DNA of 64,000 nucleotides from Photorhabdus akhurstii (GTDB taxonomy: Bacteria; Pseudomonadota; Gammaproteobacteria; Enterobacterales; Enterobacteriaceae). The DNA lies in contig NZ_RCWE01000013.1 of NCBI RefSeq assembly GCF_018448925.1, forward strand, positions 62,001-126,000. Reading direction: 5' to 3'. The position numbers and the translations under genes are program-made. The notes under the pieces are model-generated. The model ran no database searches and was not told where the DNA came from. It was given only the letters and a program-made list of their open reading frames with translations. The first letter of the stretch is position 1. The number at the start of each line of letters is the position of its first letter. Of this stretch, positions 55,711 through 64,000 are shown in pieces.

Positions 55711-56183
55711 CCCCATCAAACTAGCCAAAATTTCACCCCGGAAATTTTTTTGAAAATAAATTAATCTAAAAAACAATGACATATTAAACTTTACTAAACA
55801 TTTTTTTAGTGATTGCTTGGTAAATATATTTATTAAACTTACTCACATCAAAGCACAGCGAACAGGCAAGGAAAGCCCACGAAGTAGCTGCGTACTAAAC
55901 CACCATGCCAAAATCTATCGAAATAGGGTTTTGATTTATTAGCGCTAAATTTGTGGGGGTACCTCAGCGCAGTGCAGCGTGGGATTATGAGACCTGAACT
56001 GGCAACCGGTCCTTAAATGAGTTGATGGTTAAGATAAATAGAGTAGGAAGATAAATCGTATTTATGTATCAAATTAAGAGAGAGATCACAGATACTCAAG
56101 AAAATTTACTGAAATATTTTATCGAATCATTGTGATTCAATCTATACTGGATACGTAGAAAATAATTAGATAGAAAAATTTAA
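55711..56183. other. 470-base spacer without recognised gene
   Basis: AT-rich, with a G/C-rich patch around 55850-55910. The promoter for the HpaB-like gene is expected near the right end. Confidence 0.4.
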
Positions 56184-56280
56184 ATGGCAATGCCCGACAA
56201 TAGGGTAGGGAATTGCTATGCCTTTGAAGATCGATTTACCTAAAATTAATTCTATTTCGGAGGAAGTTGCTAATGTCTAA
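56184..56280 (+). other. Two overlapping tiny ORFs before the HpaB-like gene
   Basis: ATG 56184 opens a 19-codon peptide containing NRVGNCYAFEDRFT. ATG 56218 opens a 20-codon peptide MPLKIDLPKINSISEEVANV that ends at 56280 and overlaps the HpaB start by eight bases. GGGTAGGG precedes the second ATG by nine bases. Either may be a leader peptide that couples translation, or a short peptide product; chance cannot be excluded. Confidence 0.35.
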
Positions 56281-57718
56281 GACCGGTGAGGAATATATTG
56301 AAGGCTTGCGTGATGGAAGAACCATTTTTCTGAATGGAGAAAAGATTACTAATCACGTGGATCACCCTGCTTTTCGGAATGCAATTAGAACTGTAGCTTC
56401 ACTTTATGATTATCAGGCAGCACACGCTGATCGGATGACGTTCGAAACTCCTGGTGGTAAGCGTGTTGGTTTATGTTGGGAACTTCCTACTACCCGAGAG
56501 AAATTAATTGCCAGAGGTGAGGCTGCGTATGCTTGGGCAATGCAGAGTTGTGGTTGGCTAGGTAGAAGTCCAGATCATGTTTCTGCCGCTTTTACCGGAA
56601 TAATGACTCATCTGGAAGTATTTGAGGAATATTCCAAGGATAGGGCTGAGGCATTGAAAAATTACTATTCATATGCCCGTGATAAAGATATTTATTTAGC
56701 TTTCACATTAATCAATCCACAAGGTGATCGTTCCAAAACACCTAGTGAGCATATAAAAAACGAATTTCATACTCTTGGAGTATTGGAAGAAAAACCGCAA
56801 GGAATCATTGTTCGCGGGGCAAAGATGTTAGGAACAGCGGCCGTCCTTGCAGAGGAAGTGGTTGTTGGCGTGTTTAATCCACTCAAAGAGGGCGTTGATG
56901 ATAAATATGCGGTGTCTTTTGCATTACCATTGAATACTAAAGGAATAAAAATTCTTTCCAGAAAGTCCTATGAAATAGGCAGTAATAAATTTGACTCCCC
57001 TTTAGCACATCAATTTGACGAAAATGACGCGGTAATTTATTTCGACGATGTTTTTGTTCCGTGGGAAAGAGTATTTGTTTATAAAAATACGGAGATGTGT
57101 CGCCAGCAATTTCTGGCAACTGGCGCTGACGTTTTAATGGATGTTCAGGGTATGGCTCGGTATGCCGTTAAATTACATTTCTTAACGGGTTTGGCTCATC
57201 AACTTACCGAAGCTACCGGCGTTAATGAATTTCCGGCTGTTCGTGAATCGTTAGCCGAGCTTGCTTGTTATGCTACTAATATTGAAGGGCTGTTTCGTGG
57301 TTTGATCCACAATCCTGATCGGCATAATGAATATTATATTCCCAATCGATCACAACTGTATGCTTGCCAGGTTTTATTGCAGTCAACTTATCCAAAGGTG
57401 ATAGAAAGCATCAGAAAACTCTCAGGTGGTGGTGTGATTATGTTACCGTCAAATTATATTGATTTAGCAAATCCAGAAATTCGTGATTTAATAGAAAAAA
57501 CACAATATTCAACTTTACTGGCCCCCATTGAACGAGTGAAATTATTGAAGTTAGTGTGGGATGCGATCGGTTCTGAATTTGCATCACGTCATACTCAATA
57601 TGAAATGTTCTATTCAGGCGCGCCTTTTATTGCTCTGTCTCGTGTTTATGAAAAATATGATTGGGATTTTGCTAAAAGTATGAGCCGAGGGATTTTAGAT
57701 TCTATGGATGTGAATTAA
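56273..57718 (+). CDS. HpaB-type FADH2-dependent aromatic hydroxylase
   Basis: The 481-residue protein belongs to the 4-hydroxyphenylacetate 3-monooxygenase oxygenase family: GEEYIEGLRDGRTIFLNGEK at the start, GLCWELPTTREKL, TLINPQGDRSKTP near residue 147, GAKMLGTAAVLAEEVV near 184, VPWERVFVY near 264 and FEMFYSGAPF-like region. It hydroxylates phenols using reduced flavin supplied by a separate reductase. No hpaC-like reductase is nearby, so a general flavin reductase must serve it. Substrate unknown: 4-HPA, tyrosine derivatives or a secondary metabolite are possible. Start ATG 56273 has GGAGG at the right distance. Confidence 0.85.
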   Translation: MSKTGEEYIEGLRDGRTIFLNGEKITNHVDHPAFRNAIRTVASLYDYQAAHADRMTFETPGGKRVGLCWELPTTREKLIARGEAAYAWAMQSCGWLGRSPDHVSAAFTGIMTHLEVFEEYSKDRAEALKNYYSYARDKDIYLAFTLINPQGDRSKTPSEHIKNEFHTLGVLEEKPQGIIVRGAKMLGTAAVLAEEVVVGVFNPLKEGVDDKYAVSFALPLNTKGIKILSRKSYEIGSNKFDSPLAHQFDENDAVIYFDDVFVPWERVFVYKNTEMCRQQFLATGADVLMDVQGMARYAVKLHFLTGLAHQLTEATGVNEFPAVRESLAELACYATNIEGLFRGLIHNPDRHNEYYIPNRSQLYACQVLLQSTYPKVIESIRKLSGGGVIMLPSNYIDLANPEIRDLIEKTQYSTLLAPIERVKLLKLVWDAIGSEFASRHTQYEMFYSGAPFIALSRVYEKYDWDFAKSMSRGILDSMDVN

Positions 57719-58044
57719 ATTCTGTATTTAATTCAGATGCAGCTAACTCGTTTTATTTTTATCAAATTTGACGATGCGGGATAGATTATATCCCGTATTA
57801 TTTGTTACTTAATCTTTTGAAAGATAGGATGGTTCGACTAATATCATATCAAGATATTGAATTATTTATGTATCCATCCATAAATTATTTCGTCTTGTTA
57901 AAGAATTATTTTAATGAAAGTTAACACACAATTTATGCTATTAATAATAGTAATTGTTCTTATTCTTAAATAAGAACTTAGTGCATGATTTGCCGTGTCA
58001 AAAAAATTGAATATCAGTAATCAACCATCTAAAAAGAGAAAAAA
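57719..58044. other. Spacer with terminator between HpaB-like and esterase genes
   Basis: Contains the hairpin listed at 57774 and the promoter region of the esterase gene. AAAAAGAGAAAAA lies before the esterase ATG. Confidence 0.4.
57774..57798 (+). terminator. Terminator after HpaB-like gene
   Basis: CGGGATA and TATCCCG pair perfectly across a five-base loop, with extra pairs on both sides (ATG/TAT), followed by TATTTGTTACTT. Confidence 0.6.
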
Positions 58045-59613
58045 ATGAAAATAAACATAATGATATGTGCTCTTATGGCTTCTTTTAATGTCTTTGCTTC
58101 TCAGTGTCACCAAATAAAATTTCAGCAAGATCAGCAAGCAATAACAGGGAGTTTTAATTCTCAGGGGAGATCGTGTATTGAATTTAAAATTCAGGCTGAA
58201 CATTATGTAAAGGGATCGGCATTGGGTATGCAAAAACTGGTGGTGCAGAAGGGTAATCAACAACATATTCGCACGCTTTTCACTGATAGTCCGGTGGATG
58301 CTCGTCAGTCAATTGGCTTTACTGTTCCTCAGGCAGGAAAATATCGGTTGGCAGCTAAGGGTAAGGCGGGAGAGCCGTGGCAGCTTACGTTGTCATTTCC
58401 ACCTTATATTCCCAAGGATAATGATTATGGACAGCTACCAGAGAGCCAGCGTCTGAAACAACTCCAGGCTGATATCGCACAAGGAAAAGGCACCCATGCC
58501 TTCTGGCGGGAAATAACCCGCAAGGGTGCGCCGTTGATTGAAGATTATGATGATAAGCATAAGCGAGTCACTTTTTTGTGGCGTGGAGCAAAAGCGAATG
58601 TCTTTATTTTTGGTGCGCCGAGTGGTGATCATGATCCAATGTCACATTTGGCGGGTACTGATGTTTGGTTTCGTAGCTATATCGTTCCGTCAGATACCTT
58701 GATGCAATATAAATTGGCGCCGGATTTGCCGCGGGTTGAAGGCACGGCTGACGAACAGCGTAGGTCGATTTTGGTAACGGCGCAGGCCGATCCATTAAAT
58801 AAAAATGTGGTGCCGACTTTATCAGAAGATGTGTTTAATCATGATTCATTGCTGGCATTAAGGCCAACCTTATGTGATATCGCACAATTCAAACAATCGC
58901 CTTTTCAGGGAGCGACTAAACTTCATCAGTTTGCGAGTAAGATTCTGGGTAATAGTCGAGAAATTGCGATTTATCAACCGGTTACTCCGATGAAACAGCC
59001 TGCTATGTTGGTGCTGTTTGATGGGAAGATTTACCGTAAGCAGTACTATATTGATAGATTTTTCGATTCCCTGATTGAACAGGGCAAGATCCCACCTATG
59101 TATGTGGTGTTTATTGATAGCCTAGATAGTGTACGTCGGGGTCAGGAACTGCCGCCCAATCCTAATTTTGCTGAATTTATGGCGAGTGAATTGATGCCGT
59201 GGCTGGCCGGTCAGGGTATTAAAGCTCCGGCAGAACGTACCATTATTTCAGGTTCCAGCTATGGTGGATTGGCATCTTCATGGGTAGCGTTTAATCATCC
59301 TGAGTTGTTTGGCAATGTTCTCAGTATGTCTGGGTCATATTGGTGGGCGCCGCAGGGAGAAAAGCCTGAATGGTTGATCCGTGAATTTGCCAAAGCGGAG
59401 AGAAAACCACTGCGTTTCTATTTACAAGCGGGATTGTTTGAAACCCGTGTGGGGGAATTGGAGGGCATTTTATATAATAACCGTCGCCTGAAAGAGACGT
59501 TATTACAGAAAGGTTATCCAGTTGAATCCAGTGAAGTTTCTAGTGGTCATAACTATATTTCGTGGTGTGAAACCTTGTACCACGGAACCCGGTCGTTGGT
59601 AGCGAAATGGTGA
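58045..59613 (+). CDS. Exported Fes-like esterase (siderophore esterase family)
   Basis: The 522-residue product has a signal peptide (IMICALMASFNVFASQ), an N-terminal Fes-like β domain with THAFWREITRKGAPLIEDYD and RVTFLWRGAKANVFIFG, and a C-terminal α/β-hydrolase. The hydrolase carries the nucleophile elbow ISGSSYGGLASSW (Ser near residue 407) and the catalytic His in SSGHNYISW near 505. Fes hydrolyses enterobactin in the cytoplasm; this relative is exported to the periplasm, like IroE or phosphate-linked esterases. It lies directly upstream of phoA, so a phosphorus-related substrate is also possible. Confidence 0.82.
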   Translation: MKINIMICALMASFNVFASQCHQIKFQQDQQAITGSFNSQGRSCIEFKIQAEHYVKGSALGMQKLVVQKGNQQHIRTLFTDSPVDARQSIGFTVPQAGKYRLAAKGKAGEPWQLTLSFPPYIPKDNDYGQLPESQRLKQLQADIAQGKGTHAFWREITRKGAPLIEDYDDKHKRVTFLWRGAKANVFIFGAPSGDHDPMSHLAGTDVWFRSYIVPSDTLMQYKLAPDLPRVEGTADEQRRSILVTAQADPLNKNVVPTLSEDVFNHDSLLALRPTLCDIAQFKQSPFQGATKLHQFASKILGNSREIAIYQPVTPMKQPAMLVLFDGKIYRKQYYIDRFFDSLIEQGKIPPMYVVFIDSLDSVRRGQELPPNPNFAEFMASELMPWLAGQGIKAPAERTIISGSSYGGLASSWVAFNHPELFGNVLSMSGSYWWAPQGEKPEWLIREFAKAERKPLRFYLQAGLFETRVGELEGILYNNRRLKETLLQKGYPVESSEVSSGHNYISWCETLYHGTRSLVAKW

Positions 59614-59626
59614 ATTAATTTATTTT

Positions 59627-59644
59627 CTTCACATAATTGTCACA
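59627..59644 (+). promoter_or_regulatory. Pho box upstream of phoA
   Basis: CTTCACA-TAAT-TGTCACA gives two seven-base direct repeats with a four-base AT-rich spacer, close to the PhoB consensus CTGTCAT-AWAW-CTGTCAT. It is 72 bases before the phoA ATG. PhoB activation under phosphate starvation is expected. Confidence 0.7.
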
Positions 59645-59716
59645 TAGCTTATTTAGTATCCCTTTATCAGATAACGATGATTTTTATTCCGATTACGTTT
59701 TAATAAGGAAACCTTA

Positions 59717-61159
59717 ATGTCGAACAAGTATACGAAAAGTTTGGTTGCGGTTATGGTCTCAGCTTTAATTTCAGGTGTCAGCTTACCGGTGTTGGCGGCT
59801 GGTGATCAGAATGTCGATCAAATTATGGCGGAAGGTCGGGCAGTAAAAGGTAATATTACGGAATTTGGTGGTGCTCGCCGTATGACTCAAAATCAAACTG
59901 AGGCATTAAAAGCAGCGATAAATAACCATAAAGCTAAGAACGTTATTCTGTTTATTGGTGATGGTATGGGGGATTCTGAGATCACTATTGCCCGTAACTA
60001 TGCGGAAGGCGCGGGTGGATTTTTCAAAGGGATTGATGCTTTGCCATTTACCGGCCAATACACTCACTATTCTCTGGATAAAAAGAGTCGTAAACCCAAC
60101 TATGCGACTGATTCAGCCGCTTCTGCCACAGCCTGGGCTTCTGGTGTAAAAACCTATAATGGCGCGTTGGGTATCGATGTATTTGGTAAAGATCATCAAA
60201 CTCTGCTTGAGCTGGCAAAAGCGAATGGTAAAGCAACGGGTAACGTAACGACGGCTAGGATACAGGATGCAACGCCGGCAGCGCTTTATGCGCATGTCAC
60301 TCACCGTGACTGTTATGGCCCGCAGGAGACAATAGAAAAATGCCCAACGAATGCGCTAGAAAATGGCGGGCGGGGTTCCATTACAGAGCAATTATTAGTG
60401 GCTCGTGCTGATGTCACATTAGGTGGAGGCGCCAAATTTTTCGCCCAGAAATCGGTTGCCGGCGCTGGCAAGGATAAAACGCTGGAGCAGCAGGCGCAGG
60501 AACAGGGTTATCAGTTGGTTAGGGATGCTAAGTCATTGGCGTCCGTTGCTAGAGCGAATCAGAAAAAACCGCTGTTGGGCCTGTTCCATGAAGACAATAT
60601 GGACATTTCTTGGGAAGGACCTAAAGCCGTTTATCACGGTAATATTGATAATCCCCCAGTGACATGTAAAGTCAACTCGAAACGGAATCCTGATGCGCCG
60701 ACGTTGGCACAGATGACGGAGAAAGCCATTGATCTGTTAAAAGAGAATAAGAAAGGTTTCTTCTTACAAGTGGAGAGCGCTTCTATTGATAAACAGGATC
60801 ACAAAGCTAATCCTTGTGGGCAGATTGGTGAAACTGTCGCATTGGATGAAGCGGTACAAGTTGGCTTGAAATATGCGCGTAAACACGGTGATACATTAGT
60901 GATTGTCACCGCTGATCATGCTCACTCCAGCCAGATTATTGAAGCGCATATAAAATCTCCGGGGTTGACTCAGGCACTAATCACTAAAGATGGTGGGGTG
61001 ATGGCGGTAAATTACGGTACTTCCGAGGGTAAGGAACAGGAACATACTGGCACTCAACTCCGAGTGGCCGCTTATGGCCCTCAGGCAACCAATGTTGTGG
61101 GTCTGACTGACCAGACAGATCTATTCTTCACGATACGTGATGCGATGCAGTTAAAGTAA
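59717..61159 (+). CDS. phoA: Alkaline phosphatase PhoA
   Basis: This 480-residue periplasmic zinc/magnesium phosphomonoesterase has a signal peptide ending PVLAAG, the metal-binding [16 protein letters not shown], the catalytic-serine region [41 protein letters not shown] and [13 protein letters not shown] with metal His. All catalytic and metal residues appear present. A Pho box lies upstream and a strong terminator downstream. Confidence 0.97.
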   Translation: MSNKYTKSLVAVMVSALISGVSLPVLAAGDQNVDQIMAEGRAVKGNITEFGGARRMTQNQTEALKAAINNHKAKNVILFIGDGMGDSEITIARNYAEGAGGFFKGIDALPFTGQYTHYSLDKKSRKPNYATDSAASATAWASGVKTYNGALGIDVFGKDHQTLLELAKANGKATGNVTTARIQDATPAALYAHVTHRDCYGPQETIEKCPTNALENGGRGSITEQLLVARADVTLGGGAKFFAQKSVAGAGKDKTLEQQAQEQGYQLVRDAKSLASVARANQKKPLLGLFHEDNMDISWEGPKAVYHGNIDNPPVTCKVNSKRNPDAPTLAQMTEKAIDLLKENKKGFFLQVESASIDKQDHKANPCGQIGETVALDEAVQVGLKYARKHGDTLVIVTADHAHSSQIIEAHIKSPGLTQALITKDGGVMAVNYGTSEGKEQEHTGTQLRVAAYGPQATNVVGLTDQTDLFFTIRDAMQLK

Positions 61160-61201
61160 TTCGGTCAGATGATGTTTTGAGTAGTTGAGGAATAAAGAGT
61201 T

Positions 61202-61222
61202 AGGCCGGATATTATCCGGCCT
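61202..61222 (+). terminator. Terminator of phoA
   Basis: AGGCCGGATA and TATCCGGCCT pair perfectly, followed by TGATTTTTTTC. A textbook intrinsic terminator. Confidence 0.9.
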
Positions 61223-61296
61223 TGATTTTTTTCTTTTTAATATATATTTTTCTCTCATTCTACCAGTGGAAAAATACGACTGCGAACTCAACAACG

Positions 61297-61910
61297 TTAT
61301 TTAGAGATATAGTCTAGATTTGATGAATAAAGTAGTGATATGGAAAAAGCCATTAAAATCAGCGATGCAATTTTAAAGAAATAATTAGGTTGTATATAGC
61401 TACTTTGCATGTGTGCAAAATGTAAAGCCTTGCCTAATAGTGCCCATAAGCAGGAAACTGGATATAGAGTTAAAAGTAAAATTACCATTGAGGGTAAGTA
61501 TATAGTTGGTAATTCGAAAGCATAAGAGGGAATAATATAAGAAGCCAGTACGAATGCTTTTGGGCTGAGTAATGTTGTTATAAATATGTCTTTGAGAGTT
61601 ATTTCATCTGAGCAATCAGTGGTTAATGAGGATTTCCAAATTTTTATTGATAAAAAGGCAATGTAAATTGCAGATAAAATTTTTAGCAAAACATTAATCC
61701 AAGGGAAATATGAATAAATAAATGTTAATGTGAAACCTAAGATACTAACGGAAATTAAATATCCTAACATTACAATAATTATTGTTTTTTGTAATTTTTT
61801 CCAGTTTATCTTCAATCCAAAAGATAATAGGGAGAGCGTAAAAAAGTGTGGGGCATTTATGTAGCAAAGCAGCTAAAGAAGCCACTTTAACGTATAAGTA
61901 TTCATGGGCC
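61297..61910 (-). pseudogene. LysE/RhtB-family exporter, probably frameshifted near its N-terminus
   Basis: The open frame from ATG 61815 gives 172 residues with five membrane segments and LKILSAIYIAFLSIKIWK and FITTLLSPKAFVLAS, typical of LysE/RhtB amino-acid exporters (about 205 aa). Upstream, the same frame continues without start as INAPHFFTLSLLSFGLKINW, matching the family's conserved N-terminal PGP-type region. The first helix (YVKVASLAALLH) is read in another frame, so a one-base shift near 61845-61855 probably disables the full-length protein. A shorter protein from 61815 may still be made. Confidence 0.6.
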
Positions 61911-62369
61911 GATAATGGGTAATAGTCCGGTTGAGTTGCCCACTTTACCGCTAAATAACTCAAGTGCCCCAGACTTTTTTATGCTCTCCTACAGTCAATG
62001 AATATCATATTAATTGCGGCAAACCCAGATGTAGCAAGGCGTTCAGTGAATTATGCAGAGGGTGCACAGCGAAGGAGGCGAAAAAGATTTTTAGGGGGTA
62101 TTTCTGGCAGGCAAATAAAAGCCGGATGAGTCTGGGATAATAAATTTAGTGCATAATTTTTTTATTATGGTAAGACTGAAATTAAAATTAAGTAATTGTC
62201 TGATTTTGCTTAAGAATAGAGATTCATCACAAATTTAAAGGTGGATCTTTTCCATGCTGGAATGGGTAAGCATTGTTGTTATATCCTGCTTAATTGATGC
62301 TACGTCGGAAATCTTGACACAAGTCAATCAATTATTAATTTGATATTGAGTGCTACGGAGAATTGAGGA
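61911..62369. other. 460-base spacer before the toxin-like gene
   Basis: No gene recognised. A short minus frame reaching 61963 joins the LysE relic. A GGAG RBS is in place before the next ATG. Confidence 0.4.
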
Positions 62370-63335
62370 ATGACACATAAAAAATATAATCCCACTTGGG
62401 ATGGTTATATGGGCGATTTTTTAAGGGGCAATGTAGGGATTAATCAGCTAAAACCCCAGCATGAATTTTTTGATGCCATTGGGTTAGAAAAAGTATTGAA
62501 TGATAATACCCAATATCACTTTGTTCTTACATTAGCGCAAGCCAAAAGCATTATTGAGGATATCAGTCCCTCCCATCCACAAACCCCAAGTCATGGAGAA
62601 GCATTTGCAAGAGGTACGGAAGCAGAAAATCTAAGTTACGGAGACGAATTTGCAAGAGGCACGGAAGTAGATAACAAGAAAAAAAATCCTATGGCGTATG
62701 TATTTTCTGTCACAGATCCTATTTCCACCTATGCGGGAAATATTTATGATTCACATGGGTTTTCTGATGTTTGCCGGGAATTTAAGAGGTTAAGTATTAC
62801 TGCAAAAACCTATGTGGGAGAAAATGGGAAAAAATATATTCATCTGTCAGGTCATGCTGGTCTTAGGCGTCTTGTCAGGGGAACCCGATACGGTGCTAGC
62901 CACCCTCAAATGTTAGCCATGGGGATAGGACAGCAGGGTCTTAATGCTAGTATTATCAAAGGTGTTAGATTCTGTATTGTCTTTTCGATTGGCTATAGAT
63001 TGATAGAAAGTATTTTTAAGGATGAATATACTTTAGCCGATTTTATCGGCAACATAACAATGGATATGGCTAAAACTGCTATTATTGCTGCTTCCTCTTG
63101 GATTGTAGGATCACTTTTAACTGCCACTGCTTTGGTAGGTGGAAGTATTATTGTTGTTGCGGGAATAGTTTTAGCTGTTGGAATTCTAGCGGCTATCGGT
63201 TTAGATCTTGTTGATAAGCAATATGGAATAAGCGAAAAATTAATAGCACTTTTGAAAGAAGAAATGAAGAGAAAGCCAAGAACACCGGAAGCAGACTTAC
63301 AATATTTTTTTAATACGATGGGAAGAATTAGGTGA
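62370..63335 (+). CDS. Putative membrane-active toxin (polymorphic/bacteriocin-like)
   Basis: The 321-residue product is not of a family I can name. It has a polar N-terminus (residues 1-70), a 15-residue tandem repeat with GEAFARGTE and GDEFARGTE (about 75-104), a mixed domain with YVGENGKKYIHLSGHAGLRR near 148-167, and long hydrophobic segments at about 194-213 and 235-279 rich in Gly, Ala and Val (IAASSWIVGSLL, IVVAGIVLAVGILAAIGL). The C-terminus is basic. A hydrophobic hairpin near the C-terminus is the pattern of pore-forming colicins. The next gene overlaps by GTGA and encodes a small membrane protein, the pattern of toxin plus immunity. Confidence 0.5.
   Translation: MTHKKYNPTWDGYMGDFLRGNVGINQLKPQHEFFDAIGLEKVLNDNTQYHFVLTLAQAKSIIEDISPSHPQTPSHGEAFARGTEAENLSYGDEFARGTEVDNKKKNPMAYVFSVTDPISTYAGNIYDSHGFSDVCREFKRLSITAKTYVGENGKKYIHLSGHAGLRRLVRGTRYGASHPQMLAMGIGQQGLNASIIKGVRFCIVFSIGYRLIESIFKDEYTLADFIGNITMDMAKTAIIAASSWIVGSLLTATALVGGSIIVVAGIVLAVGILAAIGLDLVDKQYGISEKLIALLKEEMKRKPRTPEADLQYFFNTMGRIR
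62595..62670 (+). repeat. Tandem 45-bp repeat within the toxin-like gene
   Basis: A 31-base block starting GGAGAAGCATTTGCAAGAGG (62595) recurs at 62640 with four or five changes (GGAGACGAATTTGCAAGAGG). The offset is 45 bases (15 codons), so the frame is kept. Confidence 0.75.
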
Positions 63336-63727
63336 ATAGCAAATATTTAAAAGCCTTGGGTGGAGTAATATTGTTATTATTCCTTACATTTCTGATGTGC
63401 TTCATTATTAAATCTGCTGTTTCATTAGTATTAATGAAAGATGAAATAACATTCTCCAGCGCAGTTATTATAAGTATTCTATCTTTCCCTATAATATTTT
63501 ACTCTTTATCAGGTTCTATTTTTTTCTTTATATTTGATAGATTACCTAAATACAACAAGATACTTGTTAAGTACCTGAGTAGATTGATGATTGCATCATT
63601 TGTCATTAGCTTACCTATCTCTTTTTATGTTGATTATAAGTTAAAAAATGATGGTTATTTGACATGTGATAAAATATCGTGGATGTCACCAACAACCTAC
63701 GTAAAAAATTTATTACTTTGTAAATGA
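63332..63727 (+). CDS. DUF1240-like small membrane protein, probable immunity protein
   Basis: The 131-residue protein starts at GTG 63332, overlapping the preceding stop, and has four hydrophobic segments (about residues 8-30, 42-66, 84-105 and a short one). The pattern LPKYNKILVKYLSRLMIASF followed by DYKLKNDGYLTCDK resembles DUF1240 proteins of Yersinia and Photorhabdus. The small membrane-embedded product coupled to a membrane-active protein suggests immunity to pore formation. Assignment of DUF1240 is from memory. Confidence 0.6.
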   Translation: MNSKYLKALGGVILLLFLTFLMCFIIKSAVSLVLMKDEITFSSAVIISILSFPIIFYSLSGSIFFFIFDRLPKYNKILVKYLSRLMIASFVISLPISFYVDYKLKNDGYLTCDKISWMSPTTYVKNLLLCK

Positions 63728-63768
63728 AAAATTTTGTAAATATTTTGTCTTCATGTTTCCCCTTGTTT

Positions 63769-63789
63769 AGCCTCTAAATAACAGAGGCT
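63769..63789 (+). terminator. Terminator after the toxin-immunity pair
   Basis: AGCCTCT and AGAGGCT form a perfect 7-bp stem with a seven-base loop, followed by TTTTTTATT. Confidence 0.85.
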
Positions 63790-63851
63790 TTTTTATTATT
63801 TTTCACGGTGTTAAATAGTGTTTTAAAGAAAATAACTATTCCAAAAACACC

Positions 63852-64000
63852 ATGAAAAAACTACTCGAATTACACCAACATAAAACCGATTTAACCCAAC
63901 AAATGCGCTCGTTGCTTACCAAAGCCGAAGACGAAAAGCGCTCACTGACTGCCGAGGAAGCCAAACAGTTCGACGAATTGCGCAGCCAATCCGATACGCT
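63852..64000 (+). CDS. HK97-family phage major capsid protein, N-terminus (runs off right edge)
   Basis: From ATG 63852 the frame encodes MKKLLELHQHKTDLTQQMRS and LLTKAEDEKRSLTAEEAKQF, then DELRSQSDT, the coiled-coil delta domain that opens many HK97-type capsid proteins. About 49 codons are visible. No protease or portal gene lies directly upstream in this window; the toxin pair does. A partial prophage or a lone capsid relic starts here. Confidence 0.75.
   Translation, partial: MKKLLELHQHKTDLTQQMRSLLTKAEDEKRSLTAEEAKQFDELRSQSDT

Noticed and set aside
1-64000. CRISPR arrays
   Set aside because: I saw no series of regularly spaced identical repeats and no cas genes; the only tandem repeats are the 12-bp units in hsdS and the 45-bp unit in the toxin-like gene.

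Overview
This window looks like a chromosomal segment of an enteric gammaproteobacterium of the Photorhabdus/Xenorhabdus type. That is an inference from enterobacterial gene content (argU-folD-ybcJ, the yjfIJKLMC operon, abgB, phoA, a waaH-like glycosyltransferase), two ERIC-type 127-bp palindromic repeats, LuxR-type regulators without a LuxI partner, and AT-rich accessory DNA full of decaying mobile elements. The species cannot be fixed from the sequence alone.

Positions 1-18,950 are an accessory defence island abutting tRNA-Arg(TCT) (argU). From left to right: the 3' end of an HNH endonuclease gene; a broken IS982-type transposase; a Type II restriction-modification pair (NgoMIV-like endonuclease plus C5-cytosine methyltransferase) with a divergent Vsr mismatch endonuclease; a decayed IS481-type element with recognisable ends; a P-loop kinase-like gene; a tight three-gene operon (nucleoid-associated-protein family, PD-(D/E)xK-like nuclease, and a third protein without a recognised domain) that is the best candidate for a little-described defence system; a Ner-like regulator pseudogene; and a Type I R-M locus in the order hsdM-hsdS-prrC-hsdR, with a PrrC-type anticodon nuclease guarding it. 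A P4-type integrase fragment lies between hsdM and argU.

Positions 19,000-35,500 are mostly core genome. They hold folD-ybcJ, the six-gene yjfIJKLMC operon (PspA-family protein, membrane proteins, ATP-grasp ligase), rtcB with a nucleotidyltransferase, a very AT-rich gap of about 1.2 kb, and a 5-oxoproline catabolic operon. That operon encodes DUF969/DUF979 membrane proteins, pxpA, a fused pxpB-pxpC and a biotin carboxylase-BCCP protein, and lies opposite a GntR/FCD regulator. A 13-codon relic of a pyrrolidone-carboxylate peptidase gene survives inside it.

Positions 36,500-53,500 are a mosaic. There are two paralogous R-M controller-like XRE regulators with canonical C-box operators but no R-M partner; an HD protein opposite a GlxA-type AraC regulator; ccdA with a truncated ccdB; a lipoprotein with two retropepsin motifs and a PDZ-like end; the waaH-like gene; a nucleoside hydrolase; a LuxR regulator followed by a putative amine/aldehyde oxidation operon (FAD oxidoreductase, cupin, aldehyde dehydrogenase); a Fic protein; parD with a truncated parE; a second LuxR regulator; and an APC permease with a DUF3156 protein.

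Positions 53,500-64,000 hold a decayed abg locus (abgB intact, abgA and abgT relics), an HpaB-type flavin hydroxylase preceded by tiny ORFs, an exported Fes-like esterase, phoA with a Pho box, a frameshifted LysE-family gene, a putative membrane-active toxin with a DUF1240-like immunity partner, and the start of an HK97-type phage capsid gene at the right edge.
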